From: Larus michahellis
Taxonomy: Eukaryota; Chordata; Aves; Charadriiformes; Laridae
DNA length: 64,000 nucleotides
Direction: 5' to 3'
Assembly (NCBI RefSeq): GCF_964199755.1
Contig: NC_133930.1
Location: 35,266,652 to 35,330,651, forward strand
The position numbers and the translations under genes are program-made. Below, in pieces: positions 24,701 through 36,144 of this stretch. Every line of letters begins with the position of its first letter. Within the stretch, counting starts at the first letter, position 1. The notes below the pieces were generated by a model. It saw nothing but the letters and a program-made list of their open reading frames with translations, ran no database searches and was not told the origin of the DNA.

Positions 24701-27700
24701 CCTTTTTTTTTTTTGATCACTGTGAATCTCTATGCACTTTAAATGTTTGCAGATATGAGTTTGCAGGTAATGATTAAAGACATTTTATAGAAAGCTAGGA
24801 CAGGAACTCTGCTCTTACAGTTTGTTACTACCGGTTGTAGTGAGGAGGAGCTCCAGCTCATTACCACTTTTACTTGGTTGCTACTAAAGCATTGTGTAGG
24901 AGATCAAGTGTACTGAGCCTCATGTGAACTTATTTCAGAACTAGACAAAATGCATGAAGTTTTTGCTCCATGGACTCTAAGCTTTAGTGTGCAACTGACT
25001 GTGAGCTAGTTTATGTAGGGCTTAAAGAGGAAGACTAAAGAGGAGCATGGTGGCATAAAGTTCCTAATTCTGAGCTTTGTAACCCAAGTGTCTCAGCCAT
25101 TCTGAGTTGGCAAGAACCAGGAGTGTAGTGATCAGCTCCTCATAAGCCATCTTGGAACTCCTTTAACTATGCTTAGTACCTCTTTTTTAATTTTTCCTGT
25201 TTAGGACTTTAATGGTTGTGAAGAAATCTTAAAGTTCATAAATTCTGCAGTGCTGTAGTCCGTGGCTTGAACGAGCAAGCCACAAACTACTGTAAAAATT
25301 AGGGATGGAGGTATAGTGAGGAAGGAGCCTAACTTGTGACTGTTGAACATTTTTTCCCCTTGAAGTTTCCTCGTCTGTCATGAGTGATCTTGTTTCAACT
25401 GTCCAGAGGCCCAGGCGCATGACTTATCAGTTGAGATGCAACAGCCGTGTTGGACTCTTAGGCTAGGGTATATCTGAGAAAATATTTGCAATAGAAATCT
25501 TCATAAAGAGTTTCAATGAGTTGTATCTTATTTCGGTTCCTGAAGAATGAGCACATAGTCAGTTACTGCATCCTTTAAGTAAGCTGTGGTAACTGGTTTC
25601 TGAGTTAGAGCTAGGGGAGCATGGTGTCCTAGAGCAGGATGAGTGCAGTAAGAAACATGAGTTTGGAATGTGTCATGTGAAGAAGGAAGGTGCAAGGGAC
25701 AGAGCACAAGTGTCTCTGAACTGAAGTCTCACAGCAGTCCAGGCTTCTGTTATTAAATCTAAAGAACACTTTGTGCTGGTACGAAGTGTTTGTGTCGTCA
25801 GTATTCTCTTTTGATTTGTTGAAAAAGGAGGAAACTGACTGCCACAGAAAAGTGCCCTCCCTCATTCTCACATCTGGGCTACATCTTAAGCACAAAGTAG
25901 GATGGAAATGTGGAAATGCTTCCATTTCTTTTCTAAAACTTAGTAATGTGGCAAGGGCAGTGCTGGATTTTGACTTTGGATTTTGGAGAAATTGAGACCT
26001 TAGCTATGTCAAGCTTCCCAAATAAGAGGAAGTGTTGCACTAATTTTGATTTTCATATACTTCATCCTATGGCTGGTTTCTAGGTCAGTCTTTCTCAAGT
26101 TGAGCGTTGCAATCCCCCTTGACACATGAAAGCATTCGAAGAGCATTTCAAAGCATTAAGCAATGTAAGTTGGTAGCAGCTGGGTTCCATGAGGGCAGAG
26201 TGGCAGCAGGCTTTAATTCCTTTATGCAGGGCCTCTCAATAGCCAAGGAGTACCCAACAATCTCGTACTTACTGAAAGGATCTCAGCTTCTCCAGAACTG
26301 AGAAATGAAGGAAAATGCTTGAAATCAGTAATTACAGCAGTTTCTCACCTTTCCATCTTGGAGGAAGTAGTCTGTTATCAATTCAGTAGGCTGCACAGTT
26401 ATAAACAAGTTACAGTTAGAACAGCATTTCTCAAACTTTTATCCAGGGGCTATGATAAATAAGTGATTGCCAATATAATAAATGTATATATATGTATCTT
26501 GATTTTTCCAGGAGTCCCATGCAATTGGAAAGAGGCCAGAAAATCCAACAGATCTAGTTGAGGAGGGAGAACTGCTTTTAACTCTGAACATCTTCTATCC
26601 TGTCATATTTCAGAAGGTTGGTACTAAATTCTCTAGGTTGTATTCTGATGTCTCTTCCCTACCTGGATAATAAATAACTTGCTTTCCCAAGCAGTTAAAA
26701 TCAGTGAGTCCACTGAGGAGCTGAGGCAAAATGCTGTTAAAAATCTCGTACAGAGAAATAATGTGCCATATGCTGACAAGTGATTTTTATTTGAAGCTTG
26801 TATGTGCTTTTCTTCATAGCATAAAGATCACAAACCATATCAGACAGTCCTTGTACTGGGCAGCCAGAAGCTCACCGAGCTGAGAGACTCTATTTCCTGC
26901 GTCAGTGACCTCCAGATAGGTGGTGAGTTCAGCAGTCAGCCAGATCAAGCACCAGAGCACATCAGCAAGGTAAAACCTTCTATGTGGAACCCTCTACATG
27001 TGTAGGAGTTTTGAAAACCTACAGGAGAGAGGGAGGCAGAGTTCTGTTTTTTTTTTTTTTAGTTCAACACTAAATTCAGCTGCATTGGTTCTGCCTGCGG
27101 GTTGCACTGCCAATAAATACTTCCTGGTGGTGTTACCAAGCTGACTTATTTTGTGCAAAAATTTTGCACGCACATGTGAAGGGGGCAGGACTGCAATAAT
27201 TCTCTGTCATTTCAGCAAAAAGTATTTTGTGGTGTGGTCTGTCCTGATCAGGTGTACTGGGTCTGGCTGGGATGGAGTTAACTTTCCCCACAGCAGCCCA
27301 TGTAGTGTGGTGCTTTGCATTTTTGGCTAGACAGGGTTGATAACACACCAGTGTTTTGGCTATTACTGAGCAGTGCTTGCAGAGCCTCAAGGCTGTCTCT
27401 GCAGGGTCTCCCCAAAGCTGGCGTGCTGGGGGTGGGCAAAAGGCCAGAAGGGGACATAGCTGAGATAAACAGGGACATAGCTGAGATAAACAGGAACAGC
27501 TGACCCAAACTGGCCAAAGGGACGTCCCAAGCCATGTGATGTCCTCAGCGATAAGAGCTGGAGGAAAGGAGGGTGAAGGCCATTCATGGTTAAGGCATTT
27601 GTCTTCCGAAGCAACCACTACTCATGCTGAGGCCCAGAGGAAGTGGTTGGACATTGCCTGCTGGTGGGAAGTAGAGAATAAATCTCTCTTTGCTTTGTTT

Positions 27701-30700
27701 CTGTGTGTGGCCATAGCTTTTCTCATTAAACTTTCTTTGTCTCAACCAACAAGCTTGCCCGACTGATTTTCTTCCCCCTGTCCTGTTGAGGAAGGGGAGT
27801 GAGAGAGCAACTGGGTGCAGGGTCTGGCAGTCAGCCAAGGTCAACACACTACATCTTGCTAATTTTTAAAATATTATTAAGCTTTTTTTAAGTCAGTGCT
27901 GTGCAGTTAGTTAATTTGTGCAATTTGGGCAATGATGCTTGTGTTCCAGTTCTGTGTTTGTGTAGAAATCCGTGACTGGTATGATGGGGATGGAAATAAG
28001 AGAAGAGCACTAAAATAACCTGTAATGGCTTGAGAATAATATCAGCAGAGGAACTGCATAGCCAGCAATCATATAAGCCTCGTTGTCACATCAGCATCTA
28101 AAACCACTGCAAAGCTTTTTTTAGAAACCTGTAGAATGAGGTCTCTTAATGTAATTTAGATACCTAAATTGCTTGTGTTTTGACATGTTCTTGTTTAAGG
28201 TGTTCAGTCTCTCATAACAGTAATGCAGACTTCTTTCTCTGTCTCTCTCTCAGGATCTCTACAAATCTGCTTTCTTTTATTTTGAAGGCATCTTTTATAA
28301 TGATAAAAGATACCCAGAGTGCAGAGATCTGAGCAGGTACAGTATTTGTAGACATTGACTAAGGAAAATCTTAAGGTACAGGAAATTTATTTCGTTTATG
28401 ATTTGTGCTGTGTTAAAGACTGGAATGTCTAGAGTATGAAGCTAGAATGGACTTCTCGTACTATCTTTTCATGTTGAATTGGTTTTTACATAGAAGTTTA
28501 AATTTACCTGCTGTACTTCTTTCCACTCACTTCCCTTCTGAAAAGGCCATGAATGCATTTTTTCCCTGCAAATCCCGGTTTGCTCTGTTGGGATGGCATT
28601 GCTGTGGAAGGTGACAGGTGCCAATCTGTACTGTGCCAAAATGCCCTCTCTAGTTGTCATGACCACCAAAAGACTTGCCTGTGAGGTAGAAGATGGGTCA
28701 GAAAGGCAAGAAGCTCAGCTGCGTGGAAGTCAGTTGTTCTGCTCAGTCTTGCAAATACGCTGAATGTCTTCATGGGAGAGTCAGCAAGGGGACTGTGTGA
28801 CTGTTGGGAAAAGAAATCTGAGATGACGTTGCCAAGAGTCTCAGGTATCTCTTGTTTGGAACTGGAGCTTACACTGGTTGAGCACAAATAATATCCATTT
28901 AAACTACACATAGTAGTTTATTTTATGGAAGTATGGGGTTGTTGACACACTAGTGAGATTTAGGACATCAAGATATTAAAATGGATGGTATGGAAGAGCT
29001 GTGAGTTTGGACTCTGTTATGCCAGACTTCGTGTGTGACTTCAGAGAAGTTAATTATTTTGCACCTTCTCTTTCTGTCTGTGAGCAGCAACGATGTTCAT
29101 GGAAGGGCTTGTGATAATATGTGCAGTTGTAGAAGTGAAATGCATTGTACGTAGGAGTGTGCTGAAAAGCCAAGAAATAATTGCAACAGTCACCAGTGCC
29201 CTTCCAGTGCTAAATTTTGGAAATGTAACTGTACAGTTGACAGCTTTGTGTTTCTGTTTGGCATAAACAAAAAAAGCTTTTTAATACTTTAAAACAAAGT
29301 TAGTGACCAAGGGAGCAAAAATGACCTGCTGGTAACTTGAATTATTAGAATGCTGATTTCCATCTTTTTAACCGTGTCCCAGTGAAGAATTTTGCATGTG
29401 CCTCAAGGTCTTCCTTTTCTGTGCATTCAGTGTATAGCATTGCTACGCTGATGACCTTTCTGTTTTCAGAACAATTATTGAGTGGTCAGAATCTCATGAC
29501 AGAGGCTATGGAAATCTTCAGTCTGTTAAAATGGAGGACTACAGGTTTAATGATTTGTTCCTCAAAATCGGCTTTCCATACCTTTTCTGCCACCAAGGGG
29601 ACTGTGAGCACATCATTATCATCACAGATATAAGGTAAGTTACTGCTCTTTGGGCGTCCTAAGGCAGTTGAAAGCAAGCCCTGTGTGGACATTAAATGTT
29701 TCAGACACTAAATGCTGAATATTTGTTAGACTAACTTTAAGATTATCCTGCCGCCTTCTGCAGGGCTTATTTAAGATTTTATTCCGTATACACATGACTA
29801 CCTCTGCAAGGCAGAAAGTAATTTCCCTTGCATTTTTTTTCTTTTAATAATTTGCCCACATAAAAAGACTGTTTTCTAACCAGCATGGCATGGCTGTTGT
29901 AGTGGCAGCCACAGTGAAAAGCTCTTCCTGTGCAGACCCAGCGTGTGGCAGATTTACATACTGATTCTGGAGCACTGGGAGCAGAATGCTGTTAAAGACG
30001 CTGACGAGTCAACTGGACTTGTTAGTTTAGACTTGGTGCTAAGGGGCAGGAACTGAAAAGAGAACAGATGAGTGGAAATAGTGGGCTGCAGTGGATAGGG
30101 AAGGGAGAGAAGGAGGTGGTGACGGTGGCTGTGAGGTGGCAACCACATCAACAGCAGAACTATTGTGTATACTCTGCCAGGGCATAATGTGTAGAGAGAG
30201 CACTCCTCTGATTGTCTGTAGTGGGTGACACATCATTTTCAGTTCCCAGAAGCCTGACGTACCTAAGCATTGTTAATAAATGGTGCCTCCCAAGAAGAAT
30301 ACAACCCAAAGAAGGGCACAGATGTTACAAGTAGATGATCTCAGGATAATGAGCCTCTAAACATTCATCTGGTGATGTTTTTGCCTATTAGTCTATGTAG
30401 GAGATAAAAGCTTTCAAAAGACGCTCTAAAGTGGGTGGTTTGAAAAATTCTGAGTTACTACACAAACTGAATTACTCCTGACCATAAAATCCACAGATGG
30501 TACAACTAGCTGTCTATCTCAAGGTCTTCTATCTGTGTTAAGAAATGCTAAGCATAGTTTACACAGGAATTTAAATCATTGTTTATCTTCAGTGTCCATG
30601 CTTATGTTCAGATAAATTCCAATGTGGCTGAGTCTTTATTGTTTTTTATGTATTTATTTATTTCCCTCAAGGCTCATTCATCACGATGACTGCCTGGACA

Positions 30701-32719
30701 GGAACCTCTATCCCTTGCTAATCAAGAAACACTGGTTATGTACCAGAAAATGCTTTGTGTGCAAAATGTATACAGCCAGGTATGCTACATTCTCAATCCT
30801 TTTATCTTGCCTTCTTAAATAAGTCTTTCTGGGTGCTGCTACTAACTTAAAAAAAAATAAAAATCAAAGCTCTGTATGTATTTGATAAGCTGCGTGAATA
30901 ATCTTCATGCAAGTATTCTGAAATCTTACCCTTCAGGCAGTTGTCCTCTCTCTCCCTAGGAAAAGGCCTCCTGCAGGTAGTGTTCATATGGAGATGATGA
31001 TTAAGGATGATCAAAAGAACTGAAATGATGAAGAGGTTAATTATTTGTCTCATGTTCTTTTCCATACATAGAGCTCGGCTCTTGATCAGTTACTTTTGAA
31101 AATCTTACTTTTTGGGGAAAACGTTGCACTTTTCCCCAAACATGATTCAAAGAACAAGACATGATTCAAATTCATTTGCCAGAAGTCATACAGAGCTTTC
31201 ATTAAATCTAGCATCTATGAAGAGGGACGTATGGACTGGTCCAACTTTAATATAGTAAAATCTAGAGATTTTTAAAAGGCATGTAGCTTTCCCCATAGGT
31301 AAACTCATAACCTCTACCTGAGAACTCTGTGCTGTGGAGCTGTACTTGAAGGAACTTTTTGTGATGCACAGATTTTCTGCAGTTAAGATAGCAGCAGGTG
31401 AATTCCGTACTCTTTATTATACAGTTTAGTGCTGTTTACTTAGACATGAGAAAGCTTTTCAGTAGACATAGTAGAAATTTCTCTAAAGAAGTTCTATAGG
31501 CTAGGCTAGGCTAGGCTCCCTGATTTTGTAGGTCTGAATGGTTTATTTACAAAAATACCCACAGCTCAGTTTTTCCCCCAGGGCAGCTTACACTCTTAGC
31601 CTCAGTTTGACACAGCAGCTGTGTCCTTGTTTTCCTGCTTGTTTGGCCTTTGACTTCCCTGGAATCAGGCAAAGAGCCAATTCTGCTTGTGATGGGAGCC
31701 CATCCTTGTGTTCCTAGCAGAGCCCCGAGGATGCCTTCACAAGTGGCTATAATGTGTGAGGCATAAGGGGAGGTGGAGCCAAAGGATCAATATGGGGGAA
31801 AGATGGGATGGGGAGGGCATTACCAGAGGTGATGTAAATGCATTAAATTAAAACCAGGATTAAGCACTAAGCTTAAGTGGGGAGATGCTAAACCATGGAT
31901 AGCAGAACTGCTTTGGCTGGCTGTCCTGCATGTTCTAATCTGTGCCGATAGCATCTTTAATCACTAGAGGCTTCGAGCTGTCATGGCCTCTGAGTGCTAC
32001 CATAAATTAATTAATTTGGTGGCATGGCAGGCCCTCCTTGTACTGGCAGCAATGTTCACGTTAACTTCAGTGCTTGCTGGAGTGAGCGGCAATCCTCTCC
32101 TTGTCTTGTCTGCATCATCCAGGCCCTTCTTTTAGACTTGTAACTGGATTTGGGTGTTACTCAGAGTAGTTTGGGTCAGTCACATGTCTGCTCTGTATCA
32201 CAGTTTATTACCTTAAGGGAAAATTAGATTTATCTTTTGTGACTTAAAATAGCCATAGGGTAGACAGAAGATTCCTATTAATTATTTTTTTTGTTATGCA
32301 CTGTACCATCTACTCAGGTTTCAGGAGTTCCTCAGGAAATGCTGCTGTACTGATATAAGGTGGCAGCTGGGATTGACATGGAATGGGGCTGGAGTTTGGA
32401 AAAGTGCTGGATGCCTGGGGTGGGAGACAGGCAGTATAGGTAGTATCTGATCAGTATAGCATTAATACCGAAGTTTATTGCTGCCATCCCCACCTCTGAG
32501 TAAAATGTTGAGATGTTTGTCACAAATGTGTTGGATTCACATGGAAAAAACTTGTATTTTGTAATTTGCAGGTGGGTAACCAACAATGACAGTCTGGCAC
32601 CAGAGGATCCTTGTTTCTTCTGTGATGTTTGTTTCCGGATGCTCCATTATGATGCAGAAGGCAATAAACTGGGGGAGTTTCTTGCATATCCTTATGTTGA
32701 TCCTGGGATTTTCAACTGA
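15553..32719 (+). CDS. SNAPC3: SNAPC3, snRNA-activating protein complex subunit 3 (SNAP50), full gene
   Basis: Nine coding exons join in frame through GT-AG introns: 15553-15779, 23280-23357, 24551-24635, 26512-26616, 26820-26969, 28254-28336, 29470-29634, 30672-30779 and 32572-32719. The product is about 382 residues against 411 in human; the shortfall is in the variable N-terminus encoded by exon 1. SNAPC3 is a core SNAPc subunit. With SNAPC1 and SNAPC4 it binds the proximal sequence element of snRNA promoters in the nucleus and recruits Pol II or Pol III machinery. The C-terminal half holds the conserved Cys/His cluster of the SNAP50 zinc-binding domain: C283, C288, H290, C305, C325, C328, C348, C351 and C354. 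Identification rests on near-identity to the remembered vertebrate protein (for example [33 protein letters not shown]). The start is supported by a good Kozak context (GCCATGG) and by the match of the downstream TRAFHLG motif. Confidence 0.96.
16141..17086 (+). mobile_element. CR1: CR1 LINE, 5'-truncated, in SNAPC3 intron 1
   Basis: In the + orientation it encodes the C-terminal half of CR1 reverse transcriptase ([33 protein letters not shown]) and continues through the 3' tail to CATTCTATGATT at about 17086. A frame is open for 172 codons (16145-16663) and then shifts. The catalytic motif reads FADN rather than FADD (Asn codon 16214-16216), so the RT would be inactive even if complete. Confidence 0.92.
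18690..18890 (-). mobile_element. Old CR1/L3-like fragment
   Basis: The - strand translation includes [20 protein letters not shown] followed by [11 protein letters not shown]. This lines up with the CR1 RT C-terminal segment (MIRGLEHL...[14 protein letters not shown]). The match is weak and the boundaries are approximate, consistent with an old insertion. Confidence 0.45.
21917..21956. repeat. 20-bp tandem duplication
   Basis: Two adjacent copies of ATGGGGAACATTATCAGAYT differ at one base. The pair lies in SNAPC3 intron 1. Confidence 0.9.
22317..22352. repeat. 18-bp tandem duplication
   Basis: Two exact adjacent copies of GTTAGCCCCTATTATAGT in SNAPC3 intron 1. Exact identity suggests a recent event. 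Confidence 0.92.
23280..23357 (+). CDS. SNAPC3: SNAPC3 coding exon 2
   Basis: The acceptor TTGCTCTAG precedes 23280. It encodes the acidic [14 protein letters not shown] segment, equivalent to the mammalian EDPEVIPEN region, and ends two bases into an Arg codon before GTATGT. It follows a 7.5-kb first intron. Confidence 0.93.
23358..26511. other. SNAPC3 introns 2 and 3
   Basis: Non-coding apart from exon 3 at 24551-24635. Only short chance frames and a T run near 24703-24713 are seen. The sequence near 26427-26445 (TTTCTCAAACTTTTATCCAG) resembles the end of an old hAT-type transposon, but too weakly to annotate. Confidence 0.5.
24551..24635 (+). CDS. SNAPC3: SNAPC3 coding exon 3
   Basis: The acceptor CCCCGCAG precedes 24551. 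It encodes a basic, helical-looking segment followed by [13 protein letters not shown], a strongly conserved SNAP50 motif. The donor is ATG|GTAAG at 24636, phase 0. Confidence 0.95.
26512..26616 (+). CDS. SNAPC3: SNAPC3 coding exon 4
   Basis: 35 complete codons between TTTTTCCAG and AAG|GTTGGT. It begins [12 protein letters not shown] and ends ILYPVIF-like ([10 protein letters not shown]), the start of the conserved SNAP50 core. Confidence 0.95.
26820..26969 (+). CDS. SNAPC3: SNAPC3 coding exon 5
   Basis: 50 complete codons between CTTCATAG and AAG|GTAAAA. It contains [14 protein letters not shown] and [12 protein letters not shown], both nearly identical to the mammalian protein as I recall it. 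Confidence 0.96.
27253..27853 (+). mobile_element. Avian ERV solo LTR in SNAPC3 intron 5
   Basis: It begins TGTACTGGGTCTGGCTGG and ends CAACACACTACA, matching a solo-LTR family that I recall as abundant in birds. An AATAAA signal at 27677-27682 followed by T/G-rich sequence supports + orientation. It carries an internal 21-bp tandem duplication at 27451-27492. No internal retroviral sequence flanks it, and no convincing target-site duplication was seen. Confidence 0.75.
27451..27492. repeat. 21-bp tandem duplication inside LTR
   Basis: Two exact adjacent copies of GGGACATAGCTGAGATAAAC plus A, within the LTR at 27253-27853. This may be a subfamily feature of the LTR rather than private to this copy. 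Confidence 0.9.
28254..28336 (+). CDS. SNAPC3: SNAPC3 coding exon 6
   Basis: A TCTCTCTCTCAG tract precedes 28254. It encodes [12 protein letters not shown] and [14 protein letters not shown], then two bases of an Arg codon before GTACAG. It is highly conserved in the family. Confidence 0.96.
29470..29634 (+). CDS. SNAPC3: SNAPC3 coding exon 7
   Basis: Encodes residues 243-297. It contains [14 protein letters not shown] and the first zinc-domain ligands in [11 protein letters not shown] (C283, C288, H290). The donor AG|GTAAGT lies at 29635. Confidence 0.96.
30672..30779 (+). CDS. SNAPC3: SNAPC3 coding exon 8
   Basis: Encodes HHDDCLDR and [12 protein letters not shown], with C305, C325 and C328 as likely zinc ligands. 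Residue 321 is Cys (TGT at 30739-30741); I remember Trp there in mammals (HWLWTRK), so this position differs while its flanks are identical. Confidence 0.95.
32572..32719 (+). CDS. SNAPC3: SNAPC3 coding exon 9 and stop
   Basis: Encodes the last 48 residues, with the C-x2-C-x2-C cluster CFFCDVC (C348, C351, C354) and the conserved tail [16 protein letters not shown], followed by TGA at 32717-32719. Confidence 0.96.
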
Positions 32720-33296
32720 AACTGACATGAGGCAGAATGAATTCAATGAACTATGTTGGTGAACCTGTTGCTCTGTCTGCTACAACCACCAGACACCTTG
32801 AATTTTGAGTGTACTACTGGGTTTTGGGTTATGCTTTTAATCCTCTCCCCTGAGGTGGAAGGATCCCTTGGAAATTCTGCCAGCTTGTTTGATGGCTCCT
32901 TATGCTGAATTCTAACATGGCAATTGGCAGGGGGGTTGTGTGGGTTGTTTTTTTTTTTTCCTTTCTTTAGCAGCAGAAGGGAGTGGCCAAAATGTGAATT
33001 TACTCTTTCATTTAACTATTTCTCCTTCCATATGCTATCTTTCACCCAGCCCCTTACTTCTTTCCAGTAAAAAGTTATGGTCAAATATATATTTCAAAAC
33101 TGCTGTCCCTGCAGATTAAGTAATTTTGCTAAGGCCAGTCCGATACTTCCAATAAGGCAAAGAGAAGCTGGCCACAATCTGGCTGTGGGAGTTGATCCTG
33201 TGCTTAACTACAAAACAGAGAACTCCTCGTATTAGAAGCTGCTGTTTGTTGGCAGTAAAAGCCCAAGCAGGTGAATGGAGACTTGCAGCATACAAC
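32720..33296 (+). other. SNAPC3: SNAPC3 proximal 3' UTR
   Basis: No AATAAA or ATTAAA hexamer was noticed between the stop codon and the downstream CR1. The transcript therefore probably continues into or past the CR1 unless a variant signal is used. It contains a T-rich run near 32948-32961. Confidence 0.45.
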
Positions 33297-33930
33297 TATG
33301 TGTTTACACTTGCAGCCTAGAAAGCCAACCCTATCCTGGGCTGCATCAAAAGAAGCATGGCCAGCAGGTCGAGGGAGGGGATTCTGCCCCTCTACTCTGC
33401 TCTCTTGAAACCCCAGCTGGAGTACTGCGTCCAGCTCTGAAGTCTTCAGCACAGGAAGGACATGGACCTGCTTGAGTGGGTCCAGCAGAGGGCCACAAAG
33501 ATTAGCAGAGGGCTGGAGCACCTCCCCTGTGAGGACAGGCTGAGGGAGTTGGGACTGTTCAGCCTGGAGAAGGCTCCAGGGAGACCTTATAGCGGCCTTC
33601 CAGTACCTAAAGGGAGCCTATAGGAGAGACAGGGAAGGGCTTTTTATCAGGGAGTGGTGCGATAGGATGAGGGGTAATGGTTTTAAACTGAAAGAGGGTA
33701 GATTTAGATGAGATATTAGGAAGAAGTTCTTTACTGTGAGGGTGGTGAGGCACTGGAACAGGTTGCCCAGGGAGGTGGCGGATGCCCCTTCTCTGGAAGT
33801 GTTCAAGGCCAGGCTGGATGGGGCTTTGAGCAGCCTGGTCTAGTGGGAGGTGTCCCTGCCCAGGGCAGCAGGGTTGTAACTACATGATCTTTAAGGTCCC
33901 TTCCAACTGAAACCATTCTGTGATTCTGTG
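33297..33930 (+). mobile_element. CR1: CR1 LINE 3' portion downstream of the SNAPC3 stop
   Basis: Starts in the RT C-terminal coding region (equivalent to ILGCIKRSM...LPLYSAL) and runs to the 3' end, TTCCAACTGAAACCATTCTGTGATTCTGTGA. The frame is broken by stops. It is 5'-truncated and lies in the same orientation as SNAPC3, probably inside its 3' UTR. Confidence 0.9.
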
Positions 33931-34236
33931 AACCAGGGGCTTCATCTCTGCATCCATCCCATTTAACGCTTTGATGTAGTGGCATGGTTGACCCATTATC
34001 TCTGAAACAGTTGTGAAAGACAGACGCATGTTAGCTCATCAATACTTGTGTGAAAACAAGGTGGATTTGACGTACTTGCTGAATACACAGTACCTCTTTG
34101 TTCGGTCAAAGGGGTTTTGCTACAAAGGAATGGTCAAAATCAGGAAATGCCTATGTGAGAATACATGTTTATTTTGAGTTAATATCTTTACAAAGAGACT
34201 TTTGAGGGTGAAAGTGGAACATTAGTTTCCTAAGGC

Positions 34237-34242
34237 AATAAA
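34237..34242 (+). terminator. Candidate SNAPC3 poly(A) signal (AATAAA)
   Basis: First canonical hexamer noticed after the SNAPC3 stop, beyond the CR1, followed by T/G-rich sequence (TTTTGTGCC). Use of this site would put the CR1 in the 3' UTR. It is a sequence guess only. Confidence 0.3.
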
Positions 34243-34788
34243 ATAGATTTTGTGCCTAGAAGTATGTAGAAATATGCAAAATCCAGTGCAGAGTAACTGC
34301 CTGCATCTGGAAGATGAATGAGAAAGCTGCTGTTTGATGGCCTAGCTGTATGGCCATGCTTGTTAAGTCTCTCCCCATAGCAGCAGGCTGTTGTGAAACA
34401 CTAGAGTGCTGAAACTCAGGATCTCTGGCGGCCAAGCATCATGGTCATCTGCTGAGGACAATTTCATACTGGGAGCTGCCACGGCTATTGATCTTTCAGG
34501 TTTAACCTGAGGTACTGTCTTTAAGATCTCAAAGCTATTCGGTTTTGCTAAGTAAACACCTTCCATTTCATTACAGAAGTACATACCCATCATGCATATG
34601 AAAAGTTTCATAAGCAATTGTAGCGTGTAGTCATTACTTGTGTGTTTTTACCTTTGTGCAGGACATTGCTGTATTCAAAATCTTAACTATATTGCTGTGA
34701 GCTAAAACTTCTTTCTGTGCTGAGTTTTAACTTCCAGTAACCACATAAGTGGATTCTGCGTTGTAAATACAGGCTTCAATATTTAATC

Positions 34789-34794
34789 ATTAAA
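34789..34794 (+). terminator. Candidate SNAPC3 poly(A) signal (ATTAAA)
   Basis: ATTAAA is followed within 30 bases by a G/T-rich element (TGCCTGTGGCTTGTTAC), the better downstream context of the candidates. Another AATAAA lies at 35186-35191. Confidence 0.35.
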
Positions 34795-36144
34795 CTTTTT
34801 AAATGCCTGTGGCTTGTTACTTTAATTTCCCAAGGCAGCCAGTGTGTTACTACAAAGTGCTACTGTAACTGAGTGCCCACTGTGTTTTGTGCAAAAAGTC
34901 ATTTACCAGTGTGGAGGCCTTGCCCCAGGCACTTTTCACATCTCTTCCCCCTTTGCTTGCAACTTCGGGCAGGAAGGTCGGGTGAATTTGTAAATATGCA
35001 CAAATAATGTTTTTAAATCGATACATACGCAGACGTGTGCATGTGCCTCTATCCATTGACATAAATGATAGCAGAGTAATACAGAATGGTAAAAAAGCAT
35101 TCACCATGATGGATTCTGGCAAAGTTACATTAAGAAAAAATAACTAGTGCAAACCAGCAAAGGTGACTAAACACAATTTGAACACAATAAACGTAATACT
35201 GCTTGCACAAGGAGTATCAGATACTTGAGTTCTGATTTCAGGCTTTTTATGCTTTTTTCTGTGCCTCTGGTCACTAGCGAGGAATTTTTTGTTGCTACTT
35301 AAACCATGGATGTGAAGAGGAGAGGTTATGCCTATGATCCTAAAACTATTACGCAGTTTACTATTCTAGAATGAAAAAAAAAACAAAAAACAAACAGCAA
35401 AAAGGCAGTGCTAAGGAAAAAAGTTTTCATCTCTTCAGAATTAGGAGATGGAGAATAAGGTGGAGTTAATTCATAGTAGTGCATGATTTCAGTGGGGAAA
35501 AAAACCCCAGCATTATTCTCAAGATAAATCTGTCACTTTCAGATTCCGTTGAAGAGGGAAGTTTGAAAGCAGTGCTGAAGTTAACTGACCTTCACCTGGC
35601 TGCGAGTGTTGAAGCTGCTTTTTCCTATTACTGAACATCTGGCTGCTTACCGTTACTGCAAGAGCAGAACTGCAAACAAAAGTAAAGATTGTAACAAGTT
35701 ATTGAACTTGAAATAGGGAAAAGCTGAAAATACTGAAAAACTCTTCCTTGTTGAATGGGGTGAGTTAAGGTTTCAGAAGCACTGGTCTCCACCAGGCTGT
35801 AATCGTGTTTTTCTGGTGCTGCCTTGAAGGTGACACAGTACAAGGTTATATGTACACCTGGAATACCGTCACCTTCCCTGTCACAATCGCCCTAACAAGA
35901 TTCTTAGGATATTAAACTCTAATTTCTAACCTGGCTGGCCTCTGTCAAATACCATTTTCCAGTCGCACACAAGTTGTTCCCAGTTCTGATGCAAGGCAAA
36001 GCACATGTTTCAAGACCAGTGTTTCTCTTAAAATTCAAGTTAGAAATCCCCAAGTTAATGCCAAGTCAATAAAATCAAAATAGTACTAAAATCAGACACT
36101 TTTTCCTATGAATGTTTTTGTCTATACAAGTTAGTATTAAGAAG
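34795..36144. other. Convergent intergenic region, SNAPC3 / PSIP1
   Basis: AT-rich sequence between the presumed ends of the two convergent genes, with no coding or repeat assignment. An A-rich run lies near 35372-35403. If either gene uses distal poly(A) sites, the transcripts would overlap here. Confidence 0.45.

Larger units (their letters stand above)
26970..28253. other. SNAPC3 intron 5
   Basis: Apart from the LTR at 27253-27853, this intron shows a T run near 27047-27060 and a pyrimidine-rich acceptor tract before 28254. Nothing else was recognised. Confidence 0.55.
28337..32571. other. SNAPC3 introns 6 to 8
   Basis: Non-coding apart from exons 7 and 8. A 5-bp AGGCT array (four copies) lies at 31498-31517. 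A TTAATTAATT-type AT palindrome lies near 32004-32016. No transposon was confidently identified. Confidence 0.55.

Noticed and set aside
27248-27858. Target-site duplications flanking the LTR at 27253-27853
   Set aside because: The bases just outside both ends do not match convincingly.
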